64,000 nt of DNA from Blasia pusilla (taxonomy: Eukaryota; Marchantiophyta; Marchantiopsida; Blasiales), in contig CM114272.1 of assembly GCA_050084515.1 (NCBI GenBank), positions 18,600,001-18,664,000 of the forward strand, read 5' to 3'. Made by a program: the position numbers and the translations under genes. Position 1 is the stretch's first letter. Each line of letters starts with the position of its first letter. Below are positions 41,267 through 53,601 of the stretch, in pieces. Under the pieces are notes generated by a model. That model saw nothing but the letters and a program-made list of their open reading frames with translations. It searched no databases and had not been told where the DNA came from.

Positions 41267-44200
41267 TCAAACAGACCGCACAAATAGACTCGCTGATCCT
41301 GAAACCCCTCTCACGACCATCAGCCTTGAATCAACGTAAGTACCACAAACGATTCTGGTCAGATCGAACATTTCCTGAGGTATCTGAAATCGTACTTCGC
41401 GTAGAAGTCTCTGAACAAGGGATCCCTGCACCTCGCTGTAATCAAGATCCAAATTTATTTCTAGCTCACAAGCCGAAACCAATCGCACTATCGGCATAGA
41501 TGCTGGATGAGGTTGATCGCGCGCGACACTTGAATTCCTAGGTTTCGTTCGATTCCCATGTGTGGACAATTTCTCACTCGTCAAAGCTTGGATCTCGTTC
41601 ATCCCCGCTTCTTCCTCTGTTATGTACAACCTCTCACCATCAATTACAGATACAATCGGCGCGCACACTTTCAGTGTCCCGTTGATTCCGCTTTTGTCGT
41701 AAGGCCAGCTTCCTGGACCCAATGCGGTGAATACAATTTCAGCTACCATCGATAAAGAGCCATTTTCCGACACGTCCATGCTGAGGAGCACATTTTTCAT
41801 AAGAATCACCGGCGAAGCCTGCCGAGAAAAAATAAAGAGTCGGTAAATTTCTCCGAAGGCCAACCGATCTGCTGCAATTGCTTCATCTAAAGTGCTAACA
41901 AAGTCCACTTCTTCCACCCTACTCCAAAATGCAGCATTATCTTCTTCAATGTAAACACCATTTGTCAACATTATTACTGGAATATTTCTAGGGCAAGCCA
42001 TCCCATCACGAATAAGGAATGGCAGATTAAGAGTACCACTACAGACCTGCCGATACAGAGTGGAATTCACGTGAAACGAAGGTCGTGCAATTGGTACAAA
42101 TTTACTACATGCCCCTCAACTCTGGTCCGTCTGTAGAGTAACCAGAGAACTACTCGAGTCTTAAGACAATTTTTGGAAGCGAAGTCATTACCATCAACTA
42201 AACTCCTTACAACCGTCAAATTCAACCATTAAAATCTGCTCTTTTTTTTCGGATGGGAAGGAAACATTTCATACCTCACGCCGGGTAAGTCCAATCTGTC
42301 GACCTGTATGATACAGAAAGCGCCATCTACCACCAACTAAATTTCTCCACTCCTGCAAATTGTCAGAGACATCTCTATAGTGAGAATTTCCATTCAGACA
42401 GATCAACGGATGGCACCCCGACCAAAACGAAGATAAACGAAAGTCAAGCCCTTTCTTGAAGATATAAAATGACTCATCACCATCACTTTAAATTGTCATA
42501 AAAATACGCATACAGCTTAAGTTCTTTGCCACAGTAGATATGTAATTGGACAATCCGGAACGAAAAACAAAACACAAATGCATTTGCCGTTAAGTGTTTT
42601 TTTGTGGAAACGGGCTGTACAAGCTAGTTTACCAACCACTCTCCATGAGACACAATCAATACCATGCCGAAGGAGTCTGGAGTAAAAATTATCCACGCTT
42701 ACCTTTGCACTACTATTGGGGTTCTTTCTCTCCAGCATTTCTATCAGTTCTGCTAACCTTGTTTTCTGCGTGAAAATGAAAAATTGACGTAAAATGAGAC
42801 CCACGTCTTGCAGGCATTCTTCCGAAATTTGGCAAACAAGTGGTATCATCCAGGTCAATTAGAAACTCTCTAAAACTCATGTCTCCTATGACCATTTCAT
42901 CGAATGCTGGTCAGAACATGATTCTTGCTCTTTAGGCTAAAGGTGCTAATCAAAACTATTTGGGTTCACATTTGAGAAGAATTCAAGGACAGATACTATA
43001 GGAAAACCAAAACTTCTTAATATCAAGCACCACTTGTGCTTGTGGTGCATCAGGAAAGCACATCTAAAGACAACAATCCGGAGGTTTTCCTCAGGACTGT
43101 CCATCTAATCCTGAACTGAACCCATATCACCAAGTAAACAGCACATCAGCGCAGATTTTATTTCCCCTGCCATATGGGTCTCCAAGGACCCCAATCCAGG
43201 ATCTGCATATTCTGCTTATGCTAGGCAAGACGCAAACCTGCTGGAGACCGTAAACGTACTCCTCCACGATTCGGACTGCTGTGGATCCGATAGTCCACCT
43301 TGTCAGATCTACAGATCGCTGTACGCGCCACAAGGGCCCACAGAGAAATGGATGCCTGAGGGCATCTGTGCAACTGCCCCCATATTTAAAAGTGTGAGAT
43401 AAAATAACGATCCTACCTTTTAACACCCAATCAAATAAGACTCCGTCATAATCTGTACCCAATAATGCGAAACGACTACAGTGCATGTTCTAATTTCCAC
43501 GCACCTCAGACGATTTGTAGGTTTAATTGCCAGCATAGAAGCCAAAAGATGCCAGCCAGCACCCCCGTCCTTGTCCATGACCTGTACCAACCGTACATCA
43601 GCTGTAGCTCTTCGTCCAAACATGACCACAACACGACAGTTGAGAAAAGCGAATCTACAATAATCTCCGCTCTATGAGGTGTGAAAGGGTTCGGGAAAAC
43701 TTCACGTCCATTTCAGATGGAGAAAACATCATACCGGGTTCCTACCAACACGCTCAAGACAGATTTTTACTTTTCATGAACCTAGTAGCCATATGCGACG
43801 GTAGATCCTTGGTATAGACTGAAGAGATAAACATCAATTTCTTCTAATGGCCCCAGAGATATGTATAACCTGAATGCCAGTACAGTTGGAAGGCGACCTT
43901 TCCAGAATAGGCAGCAAGAATTCACGTAGACCGGCAGGATCATGTCCCTGTTATATCAACCGATACATTACTCTCATAAATATTTGTAAGCAGTTCATCG
44001 GACATTTCCTTCTATTTCAGTTGAATTATGAATTTAACAGGCTTAAAGAGGTGAAGAATTTTGCACACCTGTATAAGGAAAGTCTTTAAGAGCGCGAAAG
44101 TTGAAGGATTCATAAGTTCCCGCAACACCATTTTGGCCATAATAAACCCTACACATCTGCAAGATAGATCACAGCTAGTTCAAAACAGTATAACTCAAAC

Positions 44201-47007
44201 TTTCCTAGGGATAAGGTATTGGCATTGGTCACATAGTACCAAACAAACAAGGATATCAAACCCTGGCGTGAAGACGTACCTTACATCATACGCAATCATT
44301 AGTTGCCGGGTACTAATATTGCCCATTCTGACACTGGTTGAACTCTCAGGAAAAGCTGAGGCGTTCCCTAGAAGACCTACCTGTTTCGCAAAATAAAATT
44401 TCGTACATCAATGATTTGAACTATCAAGCAAACTTCGAGGAACTAAACTTAGCAACAAGGATGAGTTGGTATGAAAAGATTCTACTCACCATGTAGAGCA
44501 CCTTTGAAATTACAACAGATATCTTTCTATGGCTGACAAGAACTGTAGAGCTTTTCCCTACTCTTTTTACTACGTGTACTCATTTTCGCATCACGGGTTG
44601 GACAAACTACTGAGAGGAAACTTACTTTGACGTGCCGGTCAGCTTCATTGACTTGAATATTTTGAAGCCGCAGTTCCGTGTGGGCATATCCACGACTGTG
44701 CAGATAATTTACCTGCAGTGTTCCAGCATAACTTCTGAGGTCCAACTCAACTCCAGCATACAGTATCAATGACCAACTCCTGAAATGGACTCACTTACTA
44801 CAAAGGAGTTGATGCATCAGAGCGTATAAGGTTTTACGGCAGAAAGGTATTGCGGTGAACTATAAATCTTGATCAAACGCTGACAAAGAAAACAAATATA
44901 CCCCGATGAGAAGATCACGCATGAGAATTCGAACAAGCCGATGTTGCCGAGAAGCTCTTGGCCCACCAAGCTTGAGGTCACCTACTCTCCTTACTACTTT
45001 CTCATCCAATGAAAGCCAAGTCTCTAACTCGGATAGCCAATCCTCAGAGTGTAACCATTGATGCAGAGAGTAGCTTCCATTGTACTGCGACAGATAGTGA
45101 CTAGACATCTCAGCGACACAAACGTCTCCAACATCCCGACTTGTGAACCACTATCCCTTCGCTTATATTGTGTTTTGAAGTGAAGCAAACTCGATTTTAC
45201 TGCGTAAATACATGCGGTTGTAGTTCTTCTCTTCAATATCAATGATCCACAGGCCTAGCAAGATTTTCCTCCTATTTAAGTCTAGGAACGATAATCTGCA
45301 TAAATGTGAAAATTGAATGACAAACTCCTTACCCCATGCACAAGGGTGAGGGTCGCGCTATCACCGTCAGCTCCAGGTGCAAGAATGTATCCATGGACTG
45401 GTGTAGCATAAGACAACTTCATGTCCTCGCGTGGTAGGAGGCTTGAGAGTACCTATTGAATTTCAACCAAAAACACCATCGGTGTGAGTGGCAAGAGAAC
45501 AAAGCGTCAAACAAAGCGATCAATCTGTGAGCTGTCAGAGGTCAGAGGAATTCTCTGGTCGGCAGAAAAGAGCCCAATCAGGCTTTGCAGGGAAGGGTCA
45601 GGCTGAACTCTTCGTCATGCAATGTTGCTCCAATCAGACCTTTGATGTTGATGGAATGGACTCTTCACAAATTGGACGAAACAGGTCGTTCATGTCCAAT
45701 GTGGACGGCCCCACAGCATGTAGCGGGCAATACATGGTGGTAATTGTTGATCGTACCTGAAGTGCTCGGTGGCCCCAAATTTGGGCTCGACGACTTGCCA
45801 GTTGCCGTAAAACGACCCTCATTCCTTTCAGAGGACTGCTAAAAGACAAAAAAAAAAGATTGCTTAGAAAACTGCGCCGCTTTGATATGGCTAGTTCGGT
45901 AACATCGAGCCTAAATTTCTCGTTCAAAACGAAAAGGAGACACTTGAACGTCTACATCATAAATCGTACACGTCAACTCTAGGAAACAAGTGCCAGCTAG
46001 ATAAGGAAAAAATGTGAAGACCATTTTGTTTCAAAAAATTAAAAAGCACAAAGCGATGCGTCCAAAACCTGAAGAAAGTACCATGAATGACACTGGTGAT
46101 TGACACATTAAGAGATCTTATGCAGAGAGTACAGTGAATTCCGCTGACTGTTTACTAAAACCAGCATCTAAAAGAGAAGTTCTGAAAAATGATTTACCTA
46201 GCAGGATTTCTCACCACACCTTCAAAAAGCACTTCATCACCCTGCATATTGAAGAATTTTTACAGGACCTGGTGAGAAAATGATAAACCATTTTCACAGG
46301 GACATCTGTCATAACAACTTCAACACAATGTTAATCGGCAGACTACTCTTGAGCCAATAAGCGCGAGAGCCTGACACATCACTTCCAGGATTTGTGATTT
46401 GTAGTTGCACGTTCAAAAGATGGTGTACTAGGCATGACAGTCCTAAGGTGCATTCTCCAAATTTGGACAATGAAAGAAGACTATCAACACCTCTTCAGAT
46501 CAAAGAGACATACAACTATCGACAAATCAGACAAAATCATCTGTAGAAATGCATACCCTGGTTCTACCGATAGGAAACAGCAACCGTAAGTGGCCTATTG
46601 CACATGTTTGAATTGACGTAGCTTTGCCTTACCCTTCCAGCAAGACCGACGCTGACATGAGAGCATAGTTCGAAATCCGACAACTTAAACCCCACGGCCG
46701 AACCTACACTTGGTCCGCCACTCAGGTCTGGATCCCAGTTCCTCGAATTCGTGTACTTGTTTCCTGATTCAGATGCTTGTGCACTTTTATAAGAGCACCT
46801 CACAGTTTGACAGTATTTTCTCTTTGGAGTGTTTGATCTTACACCAGCTACTTCCTTAGAGTCTTTGAGAGACACTTTACTAACGTGGATGTACTTGCCA
46901 CCGAAAGTTCCAGCAGACCTTTGATCCTGTACAAAGCCTGTAGACTGGCCGAAAACTGAGATTGGAAGAATACACGAGACAGAAATCGCCAGCTGCCCTT
47001 GAGCCAT
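41267..47007 (-). CDS. FBN11: Plastid fibrillin with N-terminal pseudokinase domain (PAP14/FBN11 type), 14 exons
   Basis: Predicted plastid protein of 709 aa. Exons on the minus strand: 46633-47007, 46198-46241, 45757-45838, 45333-45452, 44902-45150, 44626-44712, 44280-44380, 44069-44156, 43870-43947, 43505-43581, 43238-43373, 42703-42765, 42275-42352 and 41267-41818 (2130 nt, all phases consistent). The first 100 residues are Ser/Lys-rich, as in a transit peptide. The kinase-like domain starts at GFKLSDFELCSHVSVGL. The usual Lys is Arg151 (RVVLRQL), HRD is replaced by HTE (301-303, HTELRLQN) and DFG by LGN (323-325), so catalysis is unlikely. The C-lobe shows LASMLAIKPTNRLSC and ALRHPFLCGP. 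The PAP/fibrillin domain starts at residue 508 with GRWRFLYHTGRQIGLT and continues with GSWPYDKSGINGTLKV and VCGTYVDSRLMVVRG. Family members associate with plastoglobules and lipid bodies. Confidence 0.88.
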
Positions 47008-48899
47008 GCGGATACCCTAGAATAAGGAAACTCGTTAGCTTAGCCGGTGATCATATAGAAGGCGGAGGAGAGGCCACATTGTGTGGAACATGACGCCAAT
47101 AGTTCAAAAGGTTGTAGGATTCGAGCTTTAACTGATTACAGCTGGAAACTCGCATGCATTATTTCTCAATGAGTAAAACCTATCATTGTAGATTGCGAAC
47201 CTAAATAAAGATCCCTCTACACCTACCAGGCAGAGGCCTCGTCGGAATTGGAGCAAAAGCTTAAGAGCAAACTTCCACACGGTATTTCACAAATATTCTC
47301 CAATTTCAGAACAGCTGCAAAAATTCCACCAACCCGTTATCGGAAAAGCTAATATGTGTAAGTCATTTTTCAAGATCACCACTGCAGCACACTCCGGTAG
47401 ACACAGAAGAGGTGCCCTCATGCCTGAAATGAGTGATAGAGTGTACCTCGTAGGGAATACTCCACCGCCTTGGAGAGTGCCTTCTTGATTTGCAAACACC
47501 TATCAGCTTGACATGTGGCAACTAGGCAGCAAGAAAATGTTTCCCATATTACAGGCAGAAAGTTGAATTTGTGTGCAGCATCATCCCGTTCGCACGTGCT
47601 ATATACTAGTATTTTCTTGCTGCTGACGATGTCGGCTGAATATATTCCAGCAATTCACAAGAAACTTTCAAGTAGCTACCGGCGAACTGTAGCAGAAAAA
47701 AGAAGCAAAATGGCACTTATCAGAAGGAAAGAATCCTAAAGATACGAAAGTTCTCACAAGCTAAAACATATTGTATTTCGTCGAAGAAGTTGGCATCCAA
47801 GGCCTGGAAGAAGGATGTGACTTCTCGAACAATTTGTTTCCGCGTTCAGTGGGAGAGACGATGAGAGGTATGACAATGACAAGCCAGCACCACCTGGGGA
47901 TCTTCTAAACACAGTACCGCTGATTATCACGCGCACGCAGTGGTAACCAATCACTACACTCTCGACTGGAATTCTGCGGAGTAGATATATCAGATCGACA
48001 GGTACGAGCGTCCTGATAAATAATCCAGCGATACTGATTTTCAAACTCGGTCGCAAGTCTAGTCTCATGAAGGATCACCGCTTCAGAATTTATATGAAAC
48101 CCTGTAGGTGGACCAGATCTGCTCAAATCCCGGGATGACAAACACTGCTAATTCGAAGAGGATGGACTCAACACACTGAGAACTCAATTTTACTAGGAAC
48201 TTGTGAACAATCTCAATTCTGCAACAGGAACAAACACACGCTGTTCTGAAATTCAATTTTCCATGAAAACAATAAACGATTGCTCCTTCACCCTGAGAAC
48301 GCAAGATAACCTTCTAATTTGGAGATAAAAATTGCCACATATTGTTCTACTGGCCACAAGCTCCACTTCAACGGCACGATTAACCTTCTGCCTCCCTCCA
48401 TAGGTTACATTAGATTAGATACTCACTCACTTCTGCTTGAAATGCTTGAAACGCGCTGTGACAGTAGAGGACTTGGCTCGGTCTCACGCTTCTCTCAATT
48501 ACGAACGAGATTCTCCAAGTCCTCTCTGCCGTTGAGAGGAAGCACTGCAAGCTTTTCAAGCCCTCTTCCGCTCTGCTCCCTTTCCCTTCCTTTCTCCCAC
48601 TGCACACAACAGAGAGCGACGACCTTTCCCCGTAGGTGCAAAACTGGCTCAGCGAGTGCAACTACCGCTTTCAATTCCCTTGCGGGAGAGATACGAGTCT
48701 ATCTGCCCACTACAAACGCCACCAGACAGCTTCCGCCAGAGGTCTCTCTGTGTCCTCTTGTCTCTCGTGGTCGTCGGTGCGTGGCTCTATGGGCTCTTAA
48801 TATTTTTCTTTGCACGTACCGAGCTACACTAGTAATTCAATCGATTTGCACGTGTAGTTTCCGATCGGAACGGCCATATTTACTTACATGTTTGTCCGT
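47008..48899. other. Upstream region of the fibrillin gene
   Basis: Includes the leader and probably 5' UTR introns of the minus-strand fibrillin gene. A CT-rich stretch near 48480-48780 (GA-rich on the gene strand) looks like a plant leader or promoter. The plus-strand open frame at 48319-48909 is Ser/Arg/Leu low complexity and I do not call it. Confidence 0.35.
47470..47612 (+). mobile_element. Helitron-like small repeat, 5' part, diverged
   Basis: GAGAGTGCCTTCTTGATTTG, then a GACATGTGGCAACTAGGCAG block, then CAAGAAAATGTTTCCCAT: the 5' two-thirds of the family unit seen most clearly at 50731-50945. The 3' hairpin is missing. Confidence 0.6.
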
Positions 48900-49015
48900 A
48901 CGGAAATAAAAAATGTTTGAAGAATGTTTTTTTTAAATATGTGCAGCCCAATTGTCGAGTGTCAAAGACATAAGTGTTTGCAAATCCAAGCATTCTCTGG
49001 TAATAAGATTTTTAG
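48900..49015 (-). mobile_element. Helitron-like small repeat, internally deleted
   Basis: The plus strand has AAATAAAAAATGTTTGAAGA directly followed by GTGCAGCCCAATTGTCGAGTG and GTGTTTGCAAATCCAAGC. These are the family's 3' and 5' portions, with the middle lost. Confidence 0.55.
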
Positions 49016-49372
49016 TTTAATGGTCCCCGCGCGAAATAATTTCTTTATTTAATTATTTAAAATATGGACATCCAAAATTAAATTTTCATGGCAAAATTTA
49101 ACCTAATCTTTCCCAAATCATGGCATTTAGAAAAGACACACGTGACATTTTGCATTCTTTGAGCTTCAAACTAGTCTATGCCTATGTGATGCAAGGGTTG
49201 TTAATGATAGATATCTTAAACTACCTACCATTAATGTGTGATCCATAATTAATTGTTACCCAAAACCAATTGAGCGACCTAAGGTATGTTGGTCAAAATT
49301 GCCAAGTGTCAAGGTCTTCGTCTTGAGTAAGCACAATGAGATGGATGTTTTTATAAAAGTATAGATTATCTA

Positions 49373-49531
49373 TACTAGCAATACAGGACTAATAATATTG
49401 CATTAAAAAAATTTCTTGTAGAAAGGAAAAAATACCATGTAGAAAGGGAAATATTTTCTTACCTCCTAGTGGCCTCAAGCCAAGCAAAGAGGTGTATTCA
49501 AATCAAAAAGGTACTCTCCAATAATAATATA
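49373..49531 (-). mobile_element. Helitron-like small repeat, diverged
   Basis: It ends with AAAGAGGTGTATTCAAATCA and a GGTACTCTCCAATAATAATATA terminus like the other minus-strand copies. The middle is poorly preserved. Confidence 0.5.
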
Positions 49532-49572
49532 AATTACTACATCCAACCCTCACACAACTTAATTTAGCATGT

Positions 49573-49621
49573 AAACCCAAATAGGAAATCTTAATTTCTT
49601 AAATCTTTCCTATTTGGGTTT
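49573..49621. repeat. Hairpin with 16-bp perfect arms
   Basis: AAACCCAAATAGGAAA (49573-49588) and its exact reverse complement (49606-49621) are separated by a 17-base AT-rich loop. Confidence 0.75.
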
Positions 49622-50230
49622 GGGAAAATCTACACTATTAAAACCATAAGGGAATGAAATTTCACATTTACCAAAGCCTTATAAAATAAGAAAAGGCTAC
49701 GCAATTTGCGAAAATGGGAATTTTTGCAAATCCAACCCAATGCTTCGATCGGGCAAGCAATGTAGTACTTGTGGTTCTAAACGTAATAGGAAAGATCCAT
49801 GTTGTCTTAAAGCTTTGTCCGATGGCCTCTTACTAATTCACTTGAAAAATCATGGGTGATATCTATTCTCCAACTATTTACACCAACCCAAGAAACAAAA
49901 CTAATTAGCCTTCAAATTCTTGTGTAGATGAGTCATGACAAATTCTTTAATATTATGGAAAATTCACCTAGATGCCACGACCCTCTTAATATTTAACAAG
50001 TCAAGTTTGCCGATTCATGTATCGTGTTCATCTATCACATCGTCATCAACATTACTACATTTGAGGAAATTTTACAATTCAACTATCCTTTACAAAGGAA
50101 ATAGTTGCAGCGAAGGCCTTAGATTGCTTCGGTCTTGTATTTATTATGAGACTGGTAGGCTTTAGCGGGCAGAAGATCTAAGCAAGTAATTAAAAAAAAA
50201 ATCACAACTAAATAACAAAGTCCCCTACAT
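49622..50230. other. AT-rich intergenic DNA
   Basis: No gene or clear repeat found apart from short AT-rich low-complexity tracts. Confidence 0.35.
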
Positions 50231-50244
50231 AACACCGTAGAGTA

Positions 50245-50315
50245 TTGTTAGACTAGTGGGGTGAGTCGTCCATTCGGGCGCAGAGACCCGCGTTCGAATC
50301 AATTGAGGCGCTTCC
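50245..50315 (+). repeat. tRNA-like SINE head (pol III A and B boxes)
   Basis: TTAGACTAGTGGGGTG resembles an A box, and CGCGTTCGAATC about 35 bases on is a good B box. The sequence does not fold into a full tRNA acceptor, so a tRNA-derived SINE or its remnant fits better than a functional tRNA. Confidence 0.4.
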
Positions 50316-50574
50316 TTTTGCCAGTCACCTCTTACTTGCATACTCGCGTTCAAGCTGCCCGGTCTCCCAATAAATGCTAGACTACGGCTATCTATTGGGC
50401 TAGCAAAGTGAGGGGAGGAATCTTAGAAAGTCAGGAGAAAAAACGGAAATAGAAGGGATTGGAGGCAAAAGGGGAACTTAGGCCCAATAATTCTATGTCG
50501 GGGGTCGCCAAGTAGTCGCTAGTTGTGGCTTAGTTATACATCACGACACTCGCACTTTGCAACTCTATGGCAGC

Positions 50575-50728
50575 CGGTAGTCAATCTATATTGTTATTGG
50601 AGAGTGCAGTCTTGATTTTCCGGCACCTTTTTGCTCGACTTGTGGCAACCGAACAGCAAGAAAATATTTCCCCTTCTACGGGCAAATTTTTTTTTTACTG
50701 CAACATGATTAATCCCTTCACTGCCACT
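50575..50728 (+). mobile_element. Helitron-like small repeat, 3' truncated
   Basis: It begins TCTATATTGTTATTGGAGAG, continues with the GACTTGTGGCAACCGAACAG block and stops at AATCCCTTCACTGCCA, where the next copy begins. Confidence 0.6.
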
Positions 50729-50730
50729 CA

Positions 50731-50945
50731 TCTATATTATTATGGGAGAGTGCATTCTTGATTTGTAAACACCTCTGTGTTTGACACGGGACAATTGGAC
50801 AGCAAGAAAATGTTTCACATGCTACGGGCAATAAGAGAAAAAATTGAATTTATGTACAACATCGTTTATCTCTTCCCTTCACGGACTATACAATAATTTT
50901 TCGAACACTTTTTAATTTCTCCTGCATGGGCAACTTATTAGTACT
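50731..50945 (+). mobile_element. Helitron-like small repeat, near full length
   Basis: It begins TCTATATTATTATGGGAGAG, has the CAAGAAAATGTTTCACATGC middle and the CTTCCCTTCACGGACTATAC block, and ends TGCATGGGCAACTTATTAGT. A TC start and a CTAGT-like end beside a short hairpin suit a non-autonomous Helitron. Confidence 0.6.
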
Positions 50946-51058
50946 ATATACCTCAACTTCTTTCTAGTGTTAGGAGTTGCACAATAACCGCTAGCTTACG
51001 CTAGTCATTCGAAGATGGAAGAAATACTGATTTTAGAAAAGAAATTAAGTTCAAGGGC

Positions 51059-51637
51059 GTGAACCGCGTGACATGCACATCGAGTTACCCGACCGGCCCC
51101 ACAACCGACGGCGCCGATTCGAAAATGGCCGGAGACGGATCGATTCTTCGATCCACCTTACACAGCAAAGCATCTAACATGGAGACATCGGAATTTGAAC
51201 GAACGTCCGGACCTCGCGAGTCGAGGGAATCGAGTCGTGACGTCCGTCCAGATGATCTGAGCGGTAAGTTCGTCCTTCTCTCACAGAGGCACACACGCAA
51301 ACCGGTTCCGTGGCGTGTGGGACAGGTCAGACGACTCGTTCCTGTCACCGGTTGCAGCCCGTGGGTGCGCGCGGGCCATCCGCTACTGGGCCTCTGCCCT
51401 TCAGATCGCGAGAGCGGCATGCCTGCTGCGCTCCGCTCCCATGTCGACCACGTCGGAGGGCGGGAGACCACGAGCTGGATGTATCCGAGCGCGTGGGGAA
51501 CCTGGCTGCCTGCCACGCCGGTCTGGTCTCCGATGTGGCATTCCATGTCAGCGCCTCTCGTGACAGAGGCTATCGGTGCTTGCCACCTGTCACAAAACTG
51601 TAAAGTTCCCAGCGTTCATTTTATGAAACAATTCTAA
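51059..51637. other. GC-rich island with open frames on both strands
   Basis: About 580 bases of GC-rich, CpG-rich sequence sit abruptly inside AT-rich DNA. Open frames exist on the plus strand (51059-51637) and the minus strand (51085-51546). A GTAAGT donor occurs at 51265 and plausible acceptors at about 51286 and 51357, so a captured or truncated gene fragment with introns is possible. Neither strand's translation resembles a family I know, so I call no protein. Confidence 0.45.
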
Positions 51638-52254
51638 CGTTTTATTATTTAAAACTATGAAGAAAATGTTTTTACAAAAGTGAGTGGATTTTATCCCTCT
51701 ATATAGTAATTGGTGATTTCATATGCGAGACAATATGACAAAATATACAATATGTTAGAATTTTGATAAGAATTTGAGTGGAATAGAAAAAAATATTAAT
51801 CAATTAATAATTTATTTAATATTATAATGGGTGATTATAAATATTCATAAATTATAATAATTATGATAAATAACCTAAATTTTAGAATTTTTGTCTCAAT
51901 TCATATTTGATGGAAAAATTAAATAAATTTTAATGGAGAAGGAGTAAGTTTTATTTAAATTTTATGGAAGGGTAAAATTATTTAGGGGATTGGAATATCA
52001 TTTGAATTTATTGGATGATTTTAATTATTGAGAAAAGTGAAATATTATTACTCTTCTAAGATTTAAAAAATAAAAATTATTTTTAAATAACGAGATTATT
52101 TTTTAAAATAATCGTATTAATTCACATGCGATATTTTGGGAGAGGAAAATGAATTTGAATGGAAAAGGAAAATGACTTCCTCAATTAAAGTTAGCTAAGA
52201 TTTTGGTCAATGAATGTTATTTTAGTGGGAAGAGTGGAAGGGGAAGATTAGTTA
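51638..52254. other. Very AT-rich intergenic DNA
   Basis: Dominated by A/T runs such as TTATTTAATATTATAA. No gene or structured repeat seen. Confidence 0.4.
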
Positions 52255-52346
52255 TTACTAATCCCTTCCCTTCACGGGCTATACACTAAGAAAAGCTCTT
52301 CAAACACTTTTTTATTTTCCGTACATCGCACGGGCACCTCACTAGT
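52255..52346 (+). mobile_element. Helitron-like small repeat, 3' end only
   Basis: CCCTTCCCTTCACGGGCTATACACT, then CGTACATCGCACGGGCACCTC and CTAGT: the best-preserved 3' terminus, with its hairpin. It abuts the 3' end of the next copy, which is inverted. Confidence 0.6.
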
Positions 52347-52576
52347 ACTAGTAATAGATAAAAGTAAGGTACTTGTGCAATGCACACGAAATAAAAAAGT
52401 GTTTGAAGAGCTAATGTTTATCCCGTGAAAGGAAGAGATTAATGATATTGCACATTAATTCAAATTCTTTCCTTACCGCCCATAGCATGTGAAACATTTC
52501 CTTGCTGCCTAGTTGTCACGTGTCAACCAAATAGGTGTTTGTAAATCAAGAAAGCACTCTTCCTTAATAATATAGA
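52347..52576 (-). mobile_element. Helitron-like small repeat, near full length
   Basis: Read on the minus strand it starts TCTATATTATTAAGGAAGAG and ends at ACTAGT, including the GTGCATTGCAC hairpin, about 230 bases overall. Confidence 0.6.
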
Positions 52577-52786
52577 TAAGATGTCCTTGCGATTCACGGA
52601 AATAAAAAAATGTTCAAAGAGCTAGTGTATAGTCCGTGAAGGGAAGAGATTAATAATACTTCACATAAATTCAATTTTTTTCTTGCAAAGCGTAGCATGT
52701 GAAACATTTTCTTGTTTCCCGATTGCCACATGTCAAACAAAGAGGTGTTTGCAAATCAAGAAGGCACTCTCCCATAATAATATAGA
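52577..52786 (-). mobile_element. Helitron-like small repeat, near full length
   Basis: The minus strand starts TCTATATTATTATGGGAGAG and runs through the GCCACATGTCAAACAAAGAG and CGTGAAGGGAAGAGATTAAT blocks (plus-strand text). It lies in direct repeat next to the previous copy. Confidence 0.65.
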
Positions 52787-53482
52787 TGGTTTCTTGATCA
52801 TAAGCATTTATATAATTAACACATGGTAGAGGGTAGCAAGATATTTTAAGATGTATTAGGCTAGCATCAATGGAAGTAGACTGTGTTTGATGGAGATGAG
52901 CTAGTGTGCGGCCCTCTCAAGAGTGGGAATCGCCATCTCCTAAATCCTCCCAAAGTGGCATAGTGTTTTTTATTTCTAAAATGCTGAAAGTTCATTACAA
53001 AATTTAATGGCAAGTGTGGCATTGGCTTTGTGAGATCTCGTTCCTTGTGAAGGAGTGTTGTGGCACAACTGAAAAGTGTTATTTAAAAAATCACATTTTA
53101 CGTCTTGGAAACATGAAACCTTTTTGAGTGGGAAGAAAATCTATTAAGAAAGACATGAAGTAGTTACAATTGTAAAATGGTGAAGGAGGATGACGATGCC
53201 TCCATATTTTACTTTACTTTTAGAAAGACGGCAAGGGTTGGTTGAGAAATTTCAACTTTAGAAGTCTTGGAAGGTGCACCTTTCAAACAACACAACTATT
53301 CAAGGTAGTTTATAGCTTTCCTTAAGTTCGCCATTACTTCTAAGTTCCTGACAATAAATATGATCTTTGGTGTTTAGTGTGTAATCTCCAATTTGAAGCA
53401 AAAAAATGCTTTTGGAAAAAAAAATATGGGGCTTATTTTGAAGTCTATTAAGAGGTAAAATTGACTTCTTTTCAATTATGTT
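52787..53482. other. AT-rich intergenic DNA
   Basis: Nothing identified before the direct repeat that flanks the left LTR. Confidence 0.35.
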
Positions 53483-53601
53483 GTATGCATACACATCGCT
53501 ACACAACATTCATCGTTGTCACCGAATACACACACAAACACACACGATCCTATGCTAATTCATGGCATCTAAACAACGGGACAAGAAGTACCAAAATATC
53601 T
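53483..53601. repeat. Direct repeat E, outer copy, abutting the left LTR
   Basis: It shares ACACAACATTCATCGTTGTC, CACACACGATCCTATGCTAA and AAGTACCAAAATATCT with 54104-54208. Together the two copies bracket the left LTR almost exactly. Confidence 0.85.

Noticed and set aside
48319-48909. 196-codon plus-strand frame
   Set aside because: Ser/Arg/Leu-rich text from a CT-rich leader-like stretch upstream of the minus-strand fibrillin gene; no family resemblance.
50245-50315. Functional tRNA gene
   Set aside because: No complementary acceptor stem or clear anticodon arm could be drawn; only the internal promoter boxes resemble a tRNA.
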